A stretch of DNA of 64,000 nt from Entomortierella parvispora. Its lineage: Eukaryota > Mortierellomycota > Mortierellomycetes > Mortierellales > Mortierellaceae. Below are positions 28,132 through 38,066 of the stretch, piece by piece. Position 1 is the stretch's first letter, and each line of letters begins with the position of its first letter. The stretch lies in NCBI GenBank assembly GCA_963573315.1, contig OY752141.1:1302001-1366000 (forward strand), in the 5' to 3' direction. The notes beneath the pieces were generated by a model. That model ran no database searches. It was not told the origin of the DNA and saw only the letters and a program-made list of their open reading frames with translations. The position numbers and the translations under genes are program-made.

Positions 28132-29817
28132 TGGTTGCTTTGTCAGAGTGAGGGAGGGAAATGACATTGCAATTTCTTAGCAATCGAGAGACTAGGCGGG
28201 GCGAGAATGAGGAAGAGGTCCCGGATTATTGCTCTTCTTTGAGTACTCTGATCTGTCTGTGCGGTCACTGGACAGGTGTCTACAAACGAGCGTGAGGTTT
28301 CTCCCTCCCTATTCTGGGATCTCGTTTTGTCACCCCCTCCTAGACAGAAGGTAAAAAGAACCAACGATGGAAGAAAAAAAAAGCAATTGAGAGTGTCTGT
28401 CGGAAAATACCAAAGGGGGAAGGTACCTTCCCCTCACTAAACCTACATGAAAAATATGTGGACCGTGGGTATTGATTTGACTTGCTGAAAGCCCTAAAGA
28501 CTCAGTTGGCCGCTTTGCCGATTTCTTGAGACAAGGCAAAACAAACATTTGAGAGTTCGCGTTTTTTTTTCGGACGTCCTATGAGAAGATGAGGCAGGCT
28601 GCATTTAATTGGCATCTGTAATGACACAGTTGACGTGCGGCAGGGGGAACGGTCTTTTTGTTTGTTGAGCAATTGAACCGCCACGTTGATCTGGATCGAA
28701 CTACTCTAGTTGGCACCGGACCTCCTCTTGTGTTCCTTTTGGAACAAAGGAATGTTGACACTGAAGGACATTGAAGAGAGATGGAAAGGTTCTGCAGACA
28801 ACTGAAAAAGAAGGAGGGGGGAGTTGTAGGCAATGGTCCGATCCATGCGGGTGTTTGTCAGTTATAACAGAGGAAAGAGAATCGACGTCCAGAACCAGCT
28901 GCATCTTTTTTGCGATGTACTGTAGCTCTGCGCTCGCACTGTCTCCACTTTTTTATGTATCCGTTCCCTTACCCTCCACACAAGCACAGGCACGAGCACG
29001 AGCAAGAGCTTAAGCACGTCCTCTCCCCAGATGCAGGTGGGGTCAAGCAAGGCGCACGCTCAAGAGCGTTCATTCTTTCCCTGATGAACACATAGAACAA
29101 GAACACATGCACGGGGCAGCAGTCGACGGAAAGGCCAGCAAGCCCCATTGTGGGGGATGGATGTTACATTGAGCGATCATATGCTGACGGACAGCGACGC
29201 TCTGGGGATGGAAGCCAAAGCGATAAGAACGAGTTGTCCTCCCAACTTTCACGGACACAGGCATCGGGGTTGATGGGTGCGTGCTCGTGCCCTTGCCTGC
29301 CATCCCTCCTTCTTCTACACTCTCTGTGCGGTGCCCCCATATGATTCTTCCCTCATGCTTCTCCACCCCTGGTCCTAAAAATAAGAGTAAAAAAATAAAC
29401 GGAAAAGCCATTAAAGAATCAACTCAATGAAGCAAAGGCCCAAGGAGTAAACAAGAGCGCAATTGAGCACAAAAAAACTATAATAATAGTTTTCTAGGAT
29501 TGTTATTATTTCTATCCAAAGTTTTCTGCTGTAGATGGTTCAGCGTCTTGTTCTCGACATGATGGTCGCTATAGTCTTTGAACGCGGTTATGCAAAGGTG
29601 TTGTTTCGGCACCAGCAGAAGAGTGCCGGCAGTGGTTCTAGTCTTCTGATCTGCACAAGGAGCGTGAGAGTCCAGAGCCTTGACGGGATGAGATGCATGG
29701 AAGGAACGAGAGGAGACTGTGGGGGGAGGGGTGACCAGAAAGCAGAAAGAGAGGGCGAGCGAGCGAGGGCCCACAGAGGCAGCGAGAGCAGGCACAGACA
29801 GAGGAGATAGGCAGGAG

Positions 29818-29878
29818 CAGCAGCAGCAGCAGCAGCAGCGGCAGCAACAGCAGCAGCAACGAGACAGCAGCAGCAGAG
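29818..29878 (+). repeat. CAG/CAA microsatellite
   Basis: An interrupted run of CAG with CGG and CAA units, outside any gene I can support. Confidence 0.85.
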
Positions 29879-30203
29879 AACTGAGAGTTTTATGTGTTGC
29901 AGGTACCTGATATCCAGAAATGATTGGCTGGTGTGCTTTCTATTGAGTCCGACTCACTGTGTGTGCGTGTGTGTGTTGTTGTTGTTGTTTTGAGTGTGTG
30001 GACGCAAAGCAAGTATTGAGAGGGAGGGGGTCTGTTAAAGAGAGTGCTATTCATTGAAATCCATACAGTCAATTGTGTTTGAATAGAGAGACAATAAAGC
30101 CAACGACCTTGCAATTGGCCTCCTTCAATTGAGTGAGTCCTTGTCTTCTTGCTCGTCGAGTTCTCTGCTGGTGAAGGAGCCCCTCCTCCCTCCCTGCTTC
30201 CAG

Positions 30204-30210
30204 TATAAAA
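30204..30210 (+). promoter_or_regulatory. TATA box for the C2H2 factor gene
   Basis: TATAAAA followed by GG, about 730 bp upstream of the ATG at 30936. Transcription would begin near 30235. The sequence downstream is C/T-rich leader with a spliceable intron at 30608-30874. Confidence 0.6.
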
Positions 30211-30607
30211 GGTCATGCATCGTTGCTCCCCCCCAGTTTTGAAGATGGAAAAGAGGGGGAACACACACCAAACACACTCACACACTCACTACCTTCACAG
30301 TCAAGACTCACCCTTCGCCTCTTCGTACCAATACGCTCAATCTCTCTTTCTTTCTTCCAGCTGCAACCACCAGCAGCCGTCCACGCAGTAACCTTTGTCA
30401 TCCCTGTCATCGTCGCCTTCTCCCACACGGATCCGCCGTTCTCCCTTTGCCCTGCAGCCGCCAATCAGCTCGGATCCACCCTCGAAACAGCACCAGTCGT
30501 CAACGACCCTTGATTTGATTTGCTTTATTTGCTATATCCTCTCTCTCTGTCCCCTTCCTCTCGCTGTCTGTCGAATCTCGCTCCTCTCTCTCTCTTGATA
30601 CCACCAG

Positions 30608-30874
30608 GTGCGTTCTATCTCGGGGGAATCTGTTCCCAACATCTTTTCCGCTCGCTCTGCCTCTGTCAGCGCACTATCTCGAAACCAGCCCATTAACATT
30701 TTCATTCTGTTGTATTATATATTTCGTCTCTCTCTCCCTCTTTCCCCCTCTTTTTTTCTTTCCCCTGCTCCTCTCCCCCTCTGCTGTTCCTGCTCCGTGG
30801 GATTGATTTTCTTCTTTGTCGTCACCGTCATCGTCGTCCGTTGCCCTTTTTTTTCTTTTGCTTTTTTTTTGCAG
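30608..30874 (+). other. Probable 5'-UTR intron
   Basis: Donor CAG|GTGCGT and acceptor TTTTTTTTGCAG|GA bracket 267 nt of pyrimidine-rich sequence between the TATA box and the start codon. No coding sequence is involved, so this rests on splice consensus alone. Confidence 0.5.
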
Positions 30875-30935
30875 GACCCTTTTTTTACTGTTCTATCTCC
30901 TTTTCCTCCTTCATCCCTTCGTTGTCCAGATCACC

Positions 30936-33900
30936 ATGCACTCCAACAATACTCAGGTCCAGGTCCAGATACCCGCCTTCTACCTCGGATCCGTCGCCAT
31001 GAACGCCAGCCTCGGTTTCAGTGGTGGCGGCAGCAACTCCATCGAGCACGACCACCCATCCTCGACCCTGCATCCCTTCCATCCCGCCACCACCGCCCAC
31101 GCCCACCACTATCACAACAACCACAATGGCGGCGGTCATGGTCATCACCACCACAGCCACCACAATACGACCAATCCTCCATCCCCTGTCCACCACCAAT
31201 CATCCTCCTCGTCCTCTCCCCACCATACCTCCATCTCTACATCCGCACCATATCACAGCTACAGCACTGCTGATCTGCACAAGACTTTCGAGTCCCAGGT
31301 CGACATCTACCAGCCACCACCTCAGCCCCAGGACCAGGAACTTCTCACGCCCATGATGAACCGCCACCTCAACAACAACCACGCTAGTAACTACCATGCC
31401 CCCCATCACAGCTATAACCATCACTACGTTGCACACCAGCAGTACTCGTCCGCGTCCTCACCATATCACGCCTACCCTAAGCAACAACAACAACAACAAC
31501 AGTCTTCCTCCTCATCGCCGGCGTCCTCTGTGCACGCTCAATCTCAGAGTTCACAACAGCTCGAGTCCTCGTACTCCAACGCCACCACACCCACCCCTTC
31601 TCTTACCTCTACGATGTCTACCACCGTTTCGTCTGCATCCACACCCTCGTTGGCATCTAACGTCTCGACTCTGCAGCACGGCCATGACTATGACCATCAC
31701 AACGACAATGGCAGTCTTCGCACCGAGTCAAGGCAGACGACGTCCCCTGGTATGTCACCTGTGGCAACCTCTGCCTCTGGCTCCTTCCATATCCCCGCGT
31801 CCCCTGAGGAGCTTCACCTCGGTAGCTCTCCTCGGTCAATGAATCAGGCCATGTCCAGTTGGACTCCCAGCCAAGGTATGCCCCCCCGCCTCTTTCTATT
31901 CTCTCTCCCTTCCTCTTCCTTTTTTTTTGGTGGCAATGGGCACATCAAACTGAACGAGATTCTATTTTTCGCTTCTGTAGAATCCGAGATGCCTTCACAG
32001 CAAGATGCCCATGCATCGACAGGTGCCGGCAAGGGCGACCGATCGTCGCCGTACCATGCGCAGTCCGCGCAGACGTCGACCCTGTACAGGTAAGCGCAGT
32101 GAGGAGAAGAAAGCGGGGGGTAGGATAGGGAGATTGAGCGAGTTAATTTCAGCCCGGGGAGATAAACAGAAATTTTGATCAAAGAGAGACCCACGAGGCG
32201 AGAGGGGAGAGACCGATCGGATGAAACAGATCGAGTCAAGGCCGCTTTCTCGAGCCGACCTGAACGAGCCGACAGAAAGGAAACTAACATCCAGGCGTCC
32301 TTTCCTTGCTCCTTCTGATTACAGCCAGCAAGAGTCGCAGGCCCATGCACAGCAGCAGACCCAGGCCCAGTCTTGGGTAGCCAGCATGTCGAACGACGAC
32401 TTTCATGCTTCCTCGCAAGAGCTTCTTGGTAAGTTTGTCTCTCTTGTGCTCAGACCCTTCCAGCTGCTGCTCCTTTTCCTTGTCTTCCTCTCCCTCTCCA
32501 CCTCTTCCCGAGGAGGACAGCGGCGAGAGGAGGGACCCTTGCACACGACAAAAGATCAACAATCGAGAGCAGAGAGAAAAACACTACCCAACGGCCTTGT
32601 TTCTTTTCCTTCTTGTCTCTTCGGACTGTCGTACAAAACCTTGTGGAGGAGACCCTTCCTCTTTTGGAAGCAGTCTCCAAATTATCCCACGGTTCAACCA
32701 TTATTCCTCCTTTTCCACTTTTTCCCATTTCTTGTTCCTGTCCTCCTTTCCACCATTTGTCGTGCTGGGCAGTGATTGCAACAAACTGAACATCCCCTCT
32801 CAAACGACACTTGCCTCAGTGTTGTTCAGAGAGAGAGAGAGAAATGATGGATGAGATGGATGATCAAACTCCGGTTTGTTTCTCTTATCATTTTGCATTG
32901 TCTTTGCTCGGCTGTTCTTTAACAAGGTCCAGAGTCAAACACGCCACCTTTTCTACGAGGCTGACTATCGGTGGGGTGATGGACAGACTAGGGATTAGGG
33001 GTTCATGCTTTCGACAGTTAGGGTTTCCCCCGTCGCCAGAGTTTGGAAGAACCTTTTTTATGGTTTTATTTACTCGAGCCCAAAAGCTTGTTTTGTTTAA
33101 TCCGGTTTCTTTCCCCAAGAGTTTCCTGCGCCACCAACCCAGTCTAATTTCTTGACGTCTAATCATTCCTCTTTTCAACTGTTTGCATCTCTCTAGACCA
33201 ACATCAGGGACGGCAGCAAAGCAGCCAGCGCGCCTCGACCCAGTCACCAAGGGTCGACGACTACTCTTACAGTCAAGGTTCGAGCCACCAAGGTCCCTCT
33301 GTGCCCTCGCAGTCGCAGCAGATGTGTGCACTCCCCTTGTTGTCGCCTGCCACCTTGCTCCAATCCGACTATCAAGCCCCGACTTCATACGCGCCCGGTT
33401 CCATGGGCATGGGCATGCAGGAAGCCCCTACTCTGCTCTCGCACGTCGACTACAATCGCATGTCCTCTTCGTCCATGGCACCCCCCTCCAACAAGGGTCG
33501 CTTTGGTGGCCCCGTTCGGACGCACAAGAAGAGACCTTCGTCGGTCGGTTCCCAGCGGGAGCTTGGAACGAGGACCCGCACCAACTCTGTCAACTCGACT
33601 TCGTCTGCTGCTTCCAGCGGTATCTTGTCTTTGACCTCGAACATGGGCTCAGCTTCGATGAACTCTCGTCTCCCCGATTTGTCGACGACTTTTGAGGAGC
33701 TTGATGAGATGACAGAGGCGCAATCCTCAAAGTTCAACATGTTCCAGGACGAGGAGGAAGACTCGGACTCACCCACCACCATTGTGAACAGACCCCGTGC
33801 TAACACGGCACCCCGCAAGGCTGTCGCTGCTCGTGTCTTTGAGTGCTCGATCCCCGGCTGCACCAAGGCCTACACTCAGCTTCACAACCTCAAGTCTCAT

Positions 33901-34500
33901 GAGCGTACTGGACACACTCCAGTGATCAAACTCAAGCCTTTCCGCTGCATCATTGAAGGTTGCATCAAGGCCTTCTCTCAGCGCAAGTCTCTGGCGATCC
34001 ATATCAAGAATGCCCACAAAGAGTTCAAGTTCAAGCCCTTCAAGTGCCACCAGTTCGGCTGTGACAAGGCCTATACCCAATTGCACAACTTGAGAACTCA
34101 TGAAAAGACTGTGCACTTGTTGGATCTCTCCCGCAAGAGGGTCAAGAACCCCAACGGCAATGATGATGACGACAACCTCGTCTTTGGTCAGCAGCAACAA
34201 CAGCACCACAGCGGTCACTATGGTCACGGACAACAGCAACAACAGCAGCACCATCATTACCAACAACAGCCTCAACATTACCAACATTCGCGACAGCACT
34301 CTGATCTTGGTCTGTCTTATGGTGATATGGGCGGCTTGTCGGATCTGGTGACGGACAGGGATTCGATGCATCATCCATCCTCCAACTATCCCTCGCACCA
34401 TCACCAGCAGCAGCAACACCATCAGCATCATTCCCAGGCGTATTCAAGACTGCCCCACCTTGGCGCCATGTCGTCGATGATGATGCACGACCGTTCTTAG
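30936..34500 (+). CDS. C2H2 zinc-finger transcription factor, 818 aa
   Basis: Four exons: 30936-31875, 31981-32089, 32325-32428, 33197-34500; phases agree. Residues 1-590 are low-complexity and rich in His, Ser, Gln, Asn and Pro, with polyQ and poly-His clusters typical of activation regions. Three C2H2 fingers occupy about 598-693, each of the C-x4-C-x12-H-x4-H form: ECSIPGCTKAYTQLHNLKSH, FRCIIEGCIKAFSQRKSL and FKCHQFGCDKAYTQLHNLRT. A QH-rich tail follows. The finger spacing resembles MTF-1/ZXD-like and fungal C2H2 regulators, so a DNA-binding nuclear role is likely. The target is unknown. Intron 3 (32429-33196) is 768 nt. Confidence 0.9.
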
Positions 34501-35374
34501 ATTTAGAAGAGAGAGAAAAAAAAAGTAGTTGTCGCTCCTTAGGACACTCTTTTTTTTTTTTTTTTTTGCTTTGTATCATTTTGCTTATATCCCCAAATCC
34601 ATCCCTTATCATTCCTTCAACCTTTCCATCATCTTGCATTTTCTTTTGTATTCATTTCTTATTTTCTGTATTATAGTCATTTTATCCCAATAACAAAAAG
34701 TTTTCAATTGCCTCCCCCAAAAACATACAACATATGAAGGAACCTCAGCGGTGTCTGTGGAACAAGAACCTGTGCGGTGTCTTTGGGACTTTGCACTGTA
34801 TGGTACATACTGGATTGTAAGGCAACAGCACAATTGATCATGGATAATTCCTTGTTGGACCAAACGTACCAAAAAAAAAAAAAAAAAAAAAAAAGGGATT
34901 TCAAATCATCCTTGACGCGTCGTTGTGCGGTCAAAAAAAAAAATAAAAAAATAAAGGAGATCGAGGCATTGGCTAGACACAGGGAATTTGGAATCCTCAT
35001 CCCCTGGTTGAAAATACGCACTCTCCGCCCCATTGTCATTCCTCCAACAAGGGGAGACGCGTCGCGAGAGGATTTCCTGTCTCTTGTCTCTTCTCTTCAT
35101 CCACTTCTCCACTCCCTCTCCCTCTCTCTCTCTCTTTTTTCTCTTTCTCTTTTTTTTTGTTCCCTTTCGCATCCCTACGTACTCACTCCTCCTCCTTCAG
35201 ATCTGTGTGCAGAGAGAGCAAAAAGAGACATTTCTATACCTTTCCCGCTTTTTAACATCTTGCAAGTCGCAGTCGTAGCCTCCCACTTGTAACAGTCCCC
35301 TTACCTCATCTTCACTCTCGACCTCCTCCCCTTCCCTCCCCTCCCTCCCTTTTCCTTTCCCTTGCCTAAACACG
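34501..35374. other. Intergenic between zinc-finger and His-rich genes
   Basis: Holds the zinc-finger 3' UTR with a T17-18 run near 34550-34567, an A24 run at 34871-34894 and two GACGCGTC palindromes (34914-34921, 35056-35063). A CT-rich leader follows before the next ATG. No gene found. Confidence 0.6.
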
Positions 35375-37558
35375 ATGCGTTTGATTACGCTCTTGGGCGC
35401 TTGCGCCCTTGTCCTTGCAGTCCACGCTCAAGACGTTGTCCCCATCGACGAAGCCGCCCCCGCGCCCGAGCCTCTTTCGAACGACGATCCCCTGATCTCC
35501 ACCGAAGGTGTGAAAAAGGTCGATCTTACGGATGCGTACCCATCTCTCCAGGAGCTAGAGTCGCGCATCAGCATCTACCATGCCTATATCGGCAAAAATG
35601 GCAACAAGGCACCCGCAGCAGCAGCCAAGGCACCCTCTGTGGCCAAGGTCAAGGAACCCAAGAAGATCAAGGTCAAGGTCTCGTCCGCAGAGAAGAAGGA
35701 TATGGCCAAGGAAGCCAAAGCCGCCAAGAAGGCCGAGAAGGATGCCAAGAAATTGGAGGCAAAAGAAGCCAAGAAGCAGGCAGAGGAGGAGAAGAAGGCC
35801 TTGAAGGTAGCGTCGGCAGAAGAGACAAAGTCGAAGAAGTCTTCTTCCAAGAAGAAGGCTGCCTCCAAGAAAAAGACCGCCTCCAAGAAAAAGGCCGCCT
35901 CCAAGAAGAAGGCCTCCAAGGCGAAGGCTTCCAAGGCGGTCAAGAAGAAGGGTTCCAAGGCGATCCAGCAGACTAAAAAGAATAACAAGAAGGTGGCGGC
36001 TTCAAAAAAAGTCGACCATAGTCATCATGTCCAGGAGAATCAACACAAGAAGGTCGATCATAGTCATCATCAGCTTGACGATAACAAAGATCACAGCCAT
36101 CACCAGTTCGATGAGTACGATACCAAGGACCACAGTCACCACCAGTTCGATGCTGAAGGTGGTCTGGAGGAGGAGTACGATAACAAAGACCATAGCCACC
36201 ACCAGTTCGATCCTGAAACTGGTATGGATGTGGACGATACCAAAGACTACAGCCACCACCAGTCCGATGCCGAGGGTTATCTGGAGGATGAGGATGAGTA
36301 CGATAACGAAGACCACAGCCACCACCAGTTCGATGATGAGGGTTATCTGGAGGAAGAGGAGGAGGAGGAAGAGGAGGATAACAAAGATCACAGCCACCAC
36401 CAGTCCGATGCCGAAGGTTACCTGGAGGATGAGTATGAGGATGAGGAAGATACTAAAGACCACAGCCACCACCAGTCGGATGCCGAAGGTTACTTGGAGG
36501 ATGAGTATGAGGATGAGGAGGATACTAAAGACCACAGCCACCACCAGTCCGATGCTGAGGGTTATCTTGAGGATGAGGAGGAGGATAGCAAAGACCGCAG
36601 TCACCACCAGTTCGATGGAGCGGACATGAAGCATCCTCAAGAAAAGAAGGATCAAAAGGTATTCAAGGCCCAGAACAACAACAAGAACAAGAAGGGTTGT
36701 GTGGTCTATACCACCGTTACCATGGTGCCGACCTGCCCTCCAAAACCGACCGTCTGTCCCAAGCCCGGTAATGTTGGTGGTGAAGGATTGAACCCCAAGG
36801 ACGATCTTCCATCGTTTGAGAGCGAAGGTGAAGAACCCAGTTCCTCGGATGATGTGTCGCCACACGAAAACAAAGACGAGGACAAGAACGAGGACGAGAA
36901 CGAGAACGAAGACGAAAACGATACCCCAGATTCCTCTTTGGATGTCGATGCTTCCCCAGAGCCATACTTTGGTGCAGTTACACCCGTGGAAGCGGGCGTG
37001 CCAATCGAGGACCTGGAGTTTGCAGAGTCGTATCGCGATGAGCATGAGGACGACAAAGACAGTGACGCGTTTGGTTCCGAGGATGTAGGTGGAAGCAAGA
37101 AAGCGCACCATCATCACAATAAGGTCGATCATAGCCATCGCAAGATCCAGCCTCAAGGAGAGCAGGGCGAGGACGAGCAGCTCCAGCAGAAGCAAGACAA
37201 GAAGAGGCAGCAGAAGAAAGAAAAGAAGCTGCAGCAGAAGGAGGACAAGAAGCAGCTCGAGATGCAAGACAACGAGCAGCTCGAGACGCAAGACAACGAG
37301 CAGCTCGAGACGCAAGACAACGAGCCGTTCGATATCCAAAACATCAAGCAGATCGAGAAGCAAGCCAAGAGGCAGCGCGAGAGGCAAGCCAAGAAGAAGC
37401 TCAGGATGCAAGCCGAGAAGCAGATGGCGAAGGAAGCCAAGCAGCTCGAAAAGCAAGCCAGGAAGCAGCTCGAAAAGCAAGCCAAGCAGCTCGAGAAGCA
37501 ACGCCAGAAGGAGCAAGAGCAAGAGCAAGAGCAAGAGCAAGAGTGGCAGGAGCAATAA
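35375..37558 (+). CDS. Secreted histidine-repeat protein, 727 aa
   Basis: A single exon. Residues 1-19 are a clear signal peptide (LITLLGACALVLAVHA|QD). Residues 88-212 are Lys/Ala/Ser-rich with KKAAS-type repeats like a histone H1 tail. Residues 213-414 hold eleven DHSHHQ-like units set in Asp/Glu-rich spacers; residues 337-360 and 361-384 are identical 24-mers. Cys442, Cys454 and Cys461 lie in a Thr/Pro-rich patch (YTTVTMVPTCPPKP). Residues 466-570 are acidic, then HHHH and a degenerate DHSHR follow. Residues 600-727 are K/Q/E-rich and probably helical. No TM or GPI signal is visible, and I recognise no family. Clustered His/Asp suggests binding of Zn, Cu or Ni outside the cell (inference). 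Confidence 0.88.
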   Translation: MRLITLLGACALVLAVHAQDVVPIDEAAPAPEPLSNDDPLISTEGVKKVDLTDAYPSLQELESRISIYHAYIGKNGNKAPAAAAKAPSVAKVKEPKKIKVKVSSAEKKDMAKEAKAAKKAEKDAKKLEAKEAKKQAEEEKKALKVASAEETKSKKSSSKKKAASKKKTASKKKAASKKKASKAKASKAVKKKGSKAIQQTKKNNKKVAASKKVDHSHHVQENQHKKVDHSHHQLDDNKDHSHHQFDEYDTKDHSHHQFDAEGGLEEEYDNKDHSHHQFDPETGMDVDDTKDYSHHQSDAEGYLEDEDEYDNEDHSHHQFDDEGYLEEEEEEEEEDNKDHSHHQSDAEGYLEDEYEDEEDTKDHSHHQSDAEGYLEDEYEDEEDTKDHSHHQSDAEGYLEDEEEDSKDRSHHQFDGADMKHPQEKKDQKVFKAQNNNKNKKGCVVYTTVTMVPTCPPKPTVCPKPGNVGGEGLNPKDDLPSFESEGEEPSSSDDVSPHENKDEDKNEDENENEDENDTPDSSLDVDASPEPYFGAVTPVEAGVPIEDLEFAESYRDEHEDDKDSDAFGSEDVGGSKKAHHHHNKVDHSHRKIQPQGEQGEDEQLQQKQDKKRQQKKEKKLQQKEDKKQLEMQDNEQLETQDNEQLETQDNEPFDIQNIKQIEKQAKRQRERQAKKKLRMQAEKQMAKEAKQLEKQARKQLEKQAKQLEKQRQKEQEQEQEQEQEWQEQ
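36383..36526 (+). repeat. In-frame 72-bp tandem repeat
   Basis: Two units (36383-36454 and 36455-36526) encode the same 24 residues of the His-rich protein, and a third partial unit follows. Small synonymous differences exist between copies, so the array is not a simple assembly duplication. Confidence 0.8.
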
Positions 37559-38066
37559 GCAGTGGTCAGCTCTGGCACCAAGCGAGGAGAAAACAAGTCA
37601 AGACAAAAAAAAGACAAACAAACAAAAAAAAAAAGATCGGTACCTTGTCAAGTCAAGCAACAATACCTCTCCTCAGGCCTCCCGCTTCTCTGTCAAAGAG
37701 GAAGAGCAAGAACAAGAGGAGGATGGCCTAGGAATATACCCAGCATTGCAATAAAGTAAAGAGAAAGAAAAGTAAGGAGAAGAGAAGGAAGGAGCGAGAG
37801 AAGGAAAAGAAGTCGCGTCCCTTGCTGGACTGACGCGTCTCCCCTCGTCTGGACCGTGTCCTGCGAGCGGATGAATGGATGAATGGAGGTGTGAAATGTG
37901 CCGTTACCCCTGTCTTGTGCGTGTGCGTTCTGTCGCCATGCCATGCCTGTCTTTGCCCCTCTCTTTTTTTTTTTTTTTTTTTTTTTTTTTCCTTCGACTG
38001 ACCGACTCCCTTTCGCTCCCCTCTTTCCTCTAATCTCCTCCACTCTCCCTCCAATCCCCTCCCTCC
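37559..38066. other. Intergenic between His-rich and GT49 genes
   Basis: Contains AATAAA at 37750-37755 (probable poly(A) signal of the upstream gene), a GACGCGTC palindrome at 37832-37839 and a T27 run at 37964-37990 close to the GT49 start. No gene found. Confidence 0.6.

Larger units (their letters stand above)
21724..30203. other. Gene-poor 8.5-kb region
   Basis: No open frame here combines a good start, splice signals and protein-like composition. Present are long homopolymers (C18 at 23947-23964, A25 at 25236-25260, A23 at 25607-25629), two GACGCGTC palindromes, a G-rich motif at 28106-28131, a CAG microsatellite at 29818-29878, and direct repeats of CTACAAGCTACAA type near 26357-26383. 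No tRNA, 5S or spliceosomal RNA was recognised. It may be an extended upstream control region for the transcription factor at 30936 or host unannotated non-coding RNAs. Confidence 0.6.

Noticed and set aside
30608-31273. 221-codon plus-strand frame overlapping the zinc-finger start
   Set aside because: It covers a T-rich stretch with a splice acceptor and then runs out of frame through the real first exon.
33769-34431. 220-codon antisense frame opposite the zinc-finger exon
   Set aside because: It lies opposite CAG/CAC-rich coding sequence with clear C2H2 fingers; it is a composition shadow.
36002-37555. 517-codon open frame antisense to the His-rich gene, very Leu/Val/Ile-rich
   Set aside because: It mirrors the CAG/GAG/AAG-biased sense codons (Lys, Glu, Gln), which give Leu and Val on the opposite strand. 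There is no start context or membrane-protein pattern beyond composition, while the sense frame has a signal peptide and ordered repeats.
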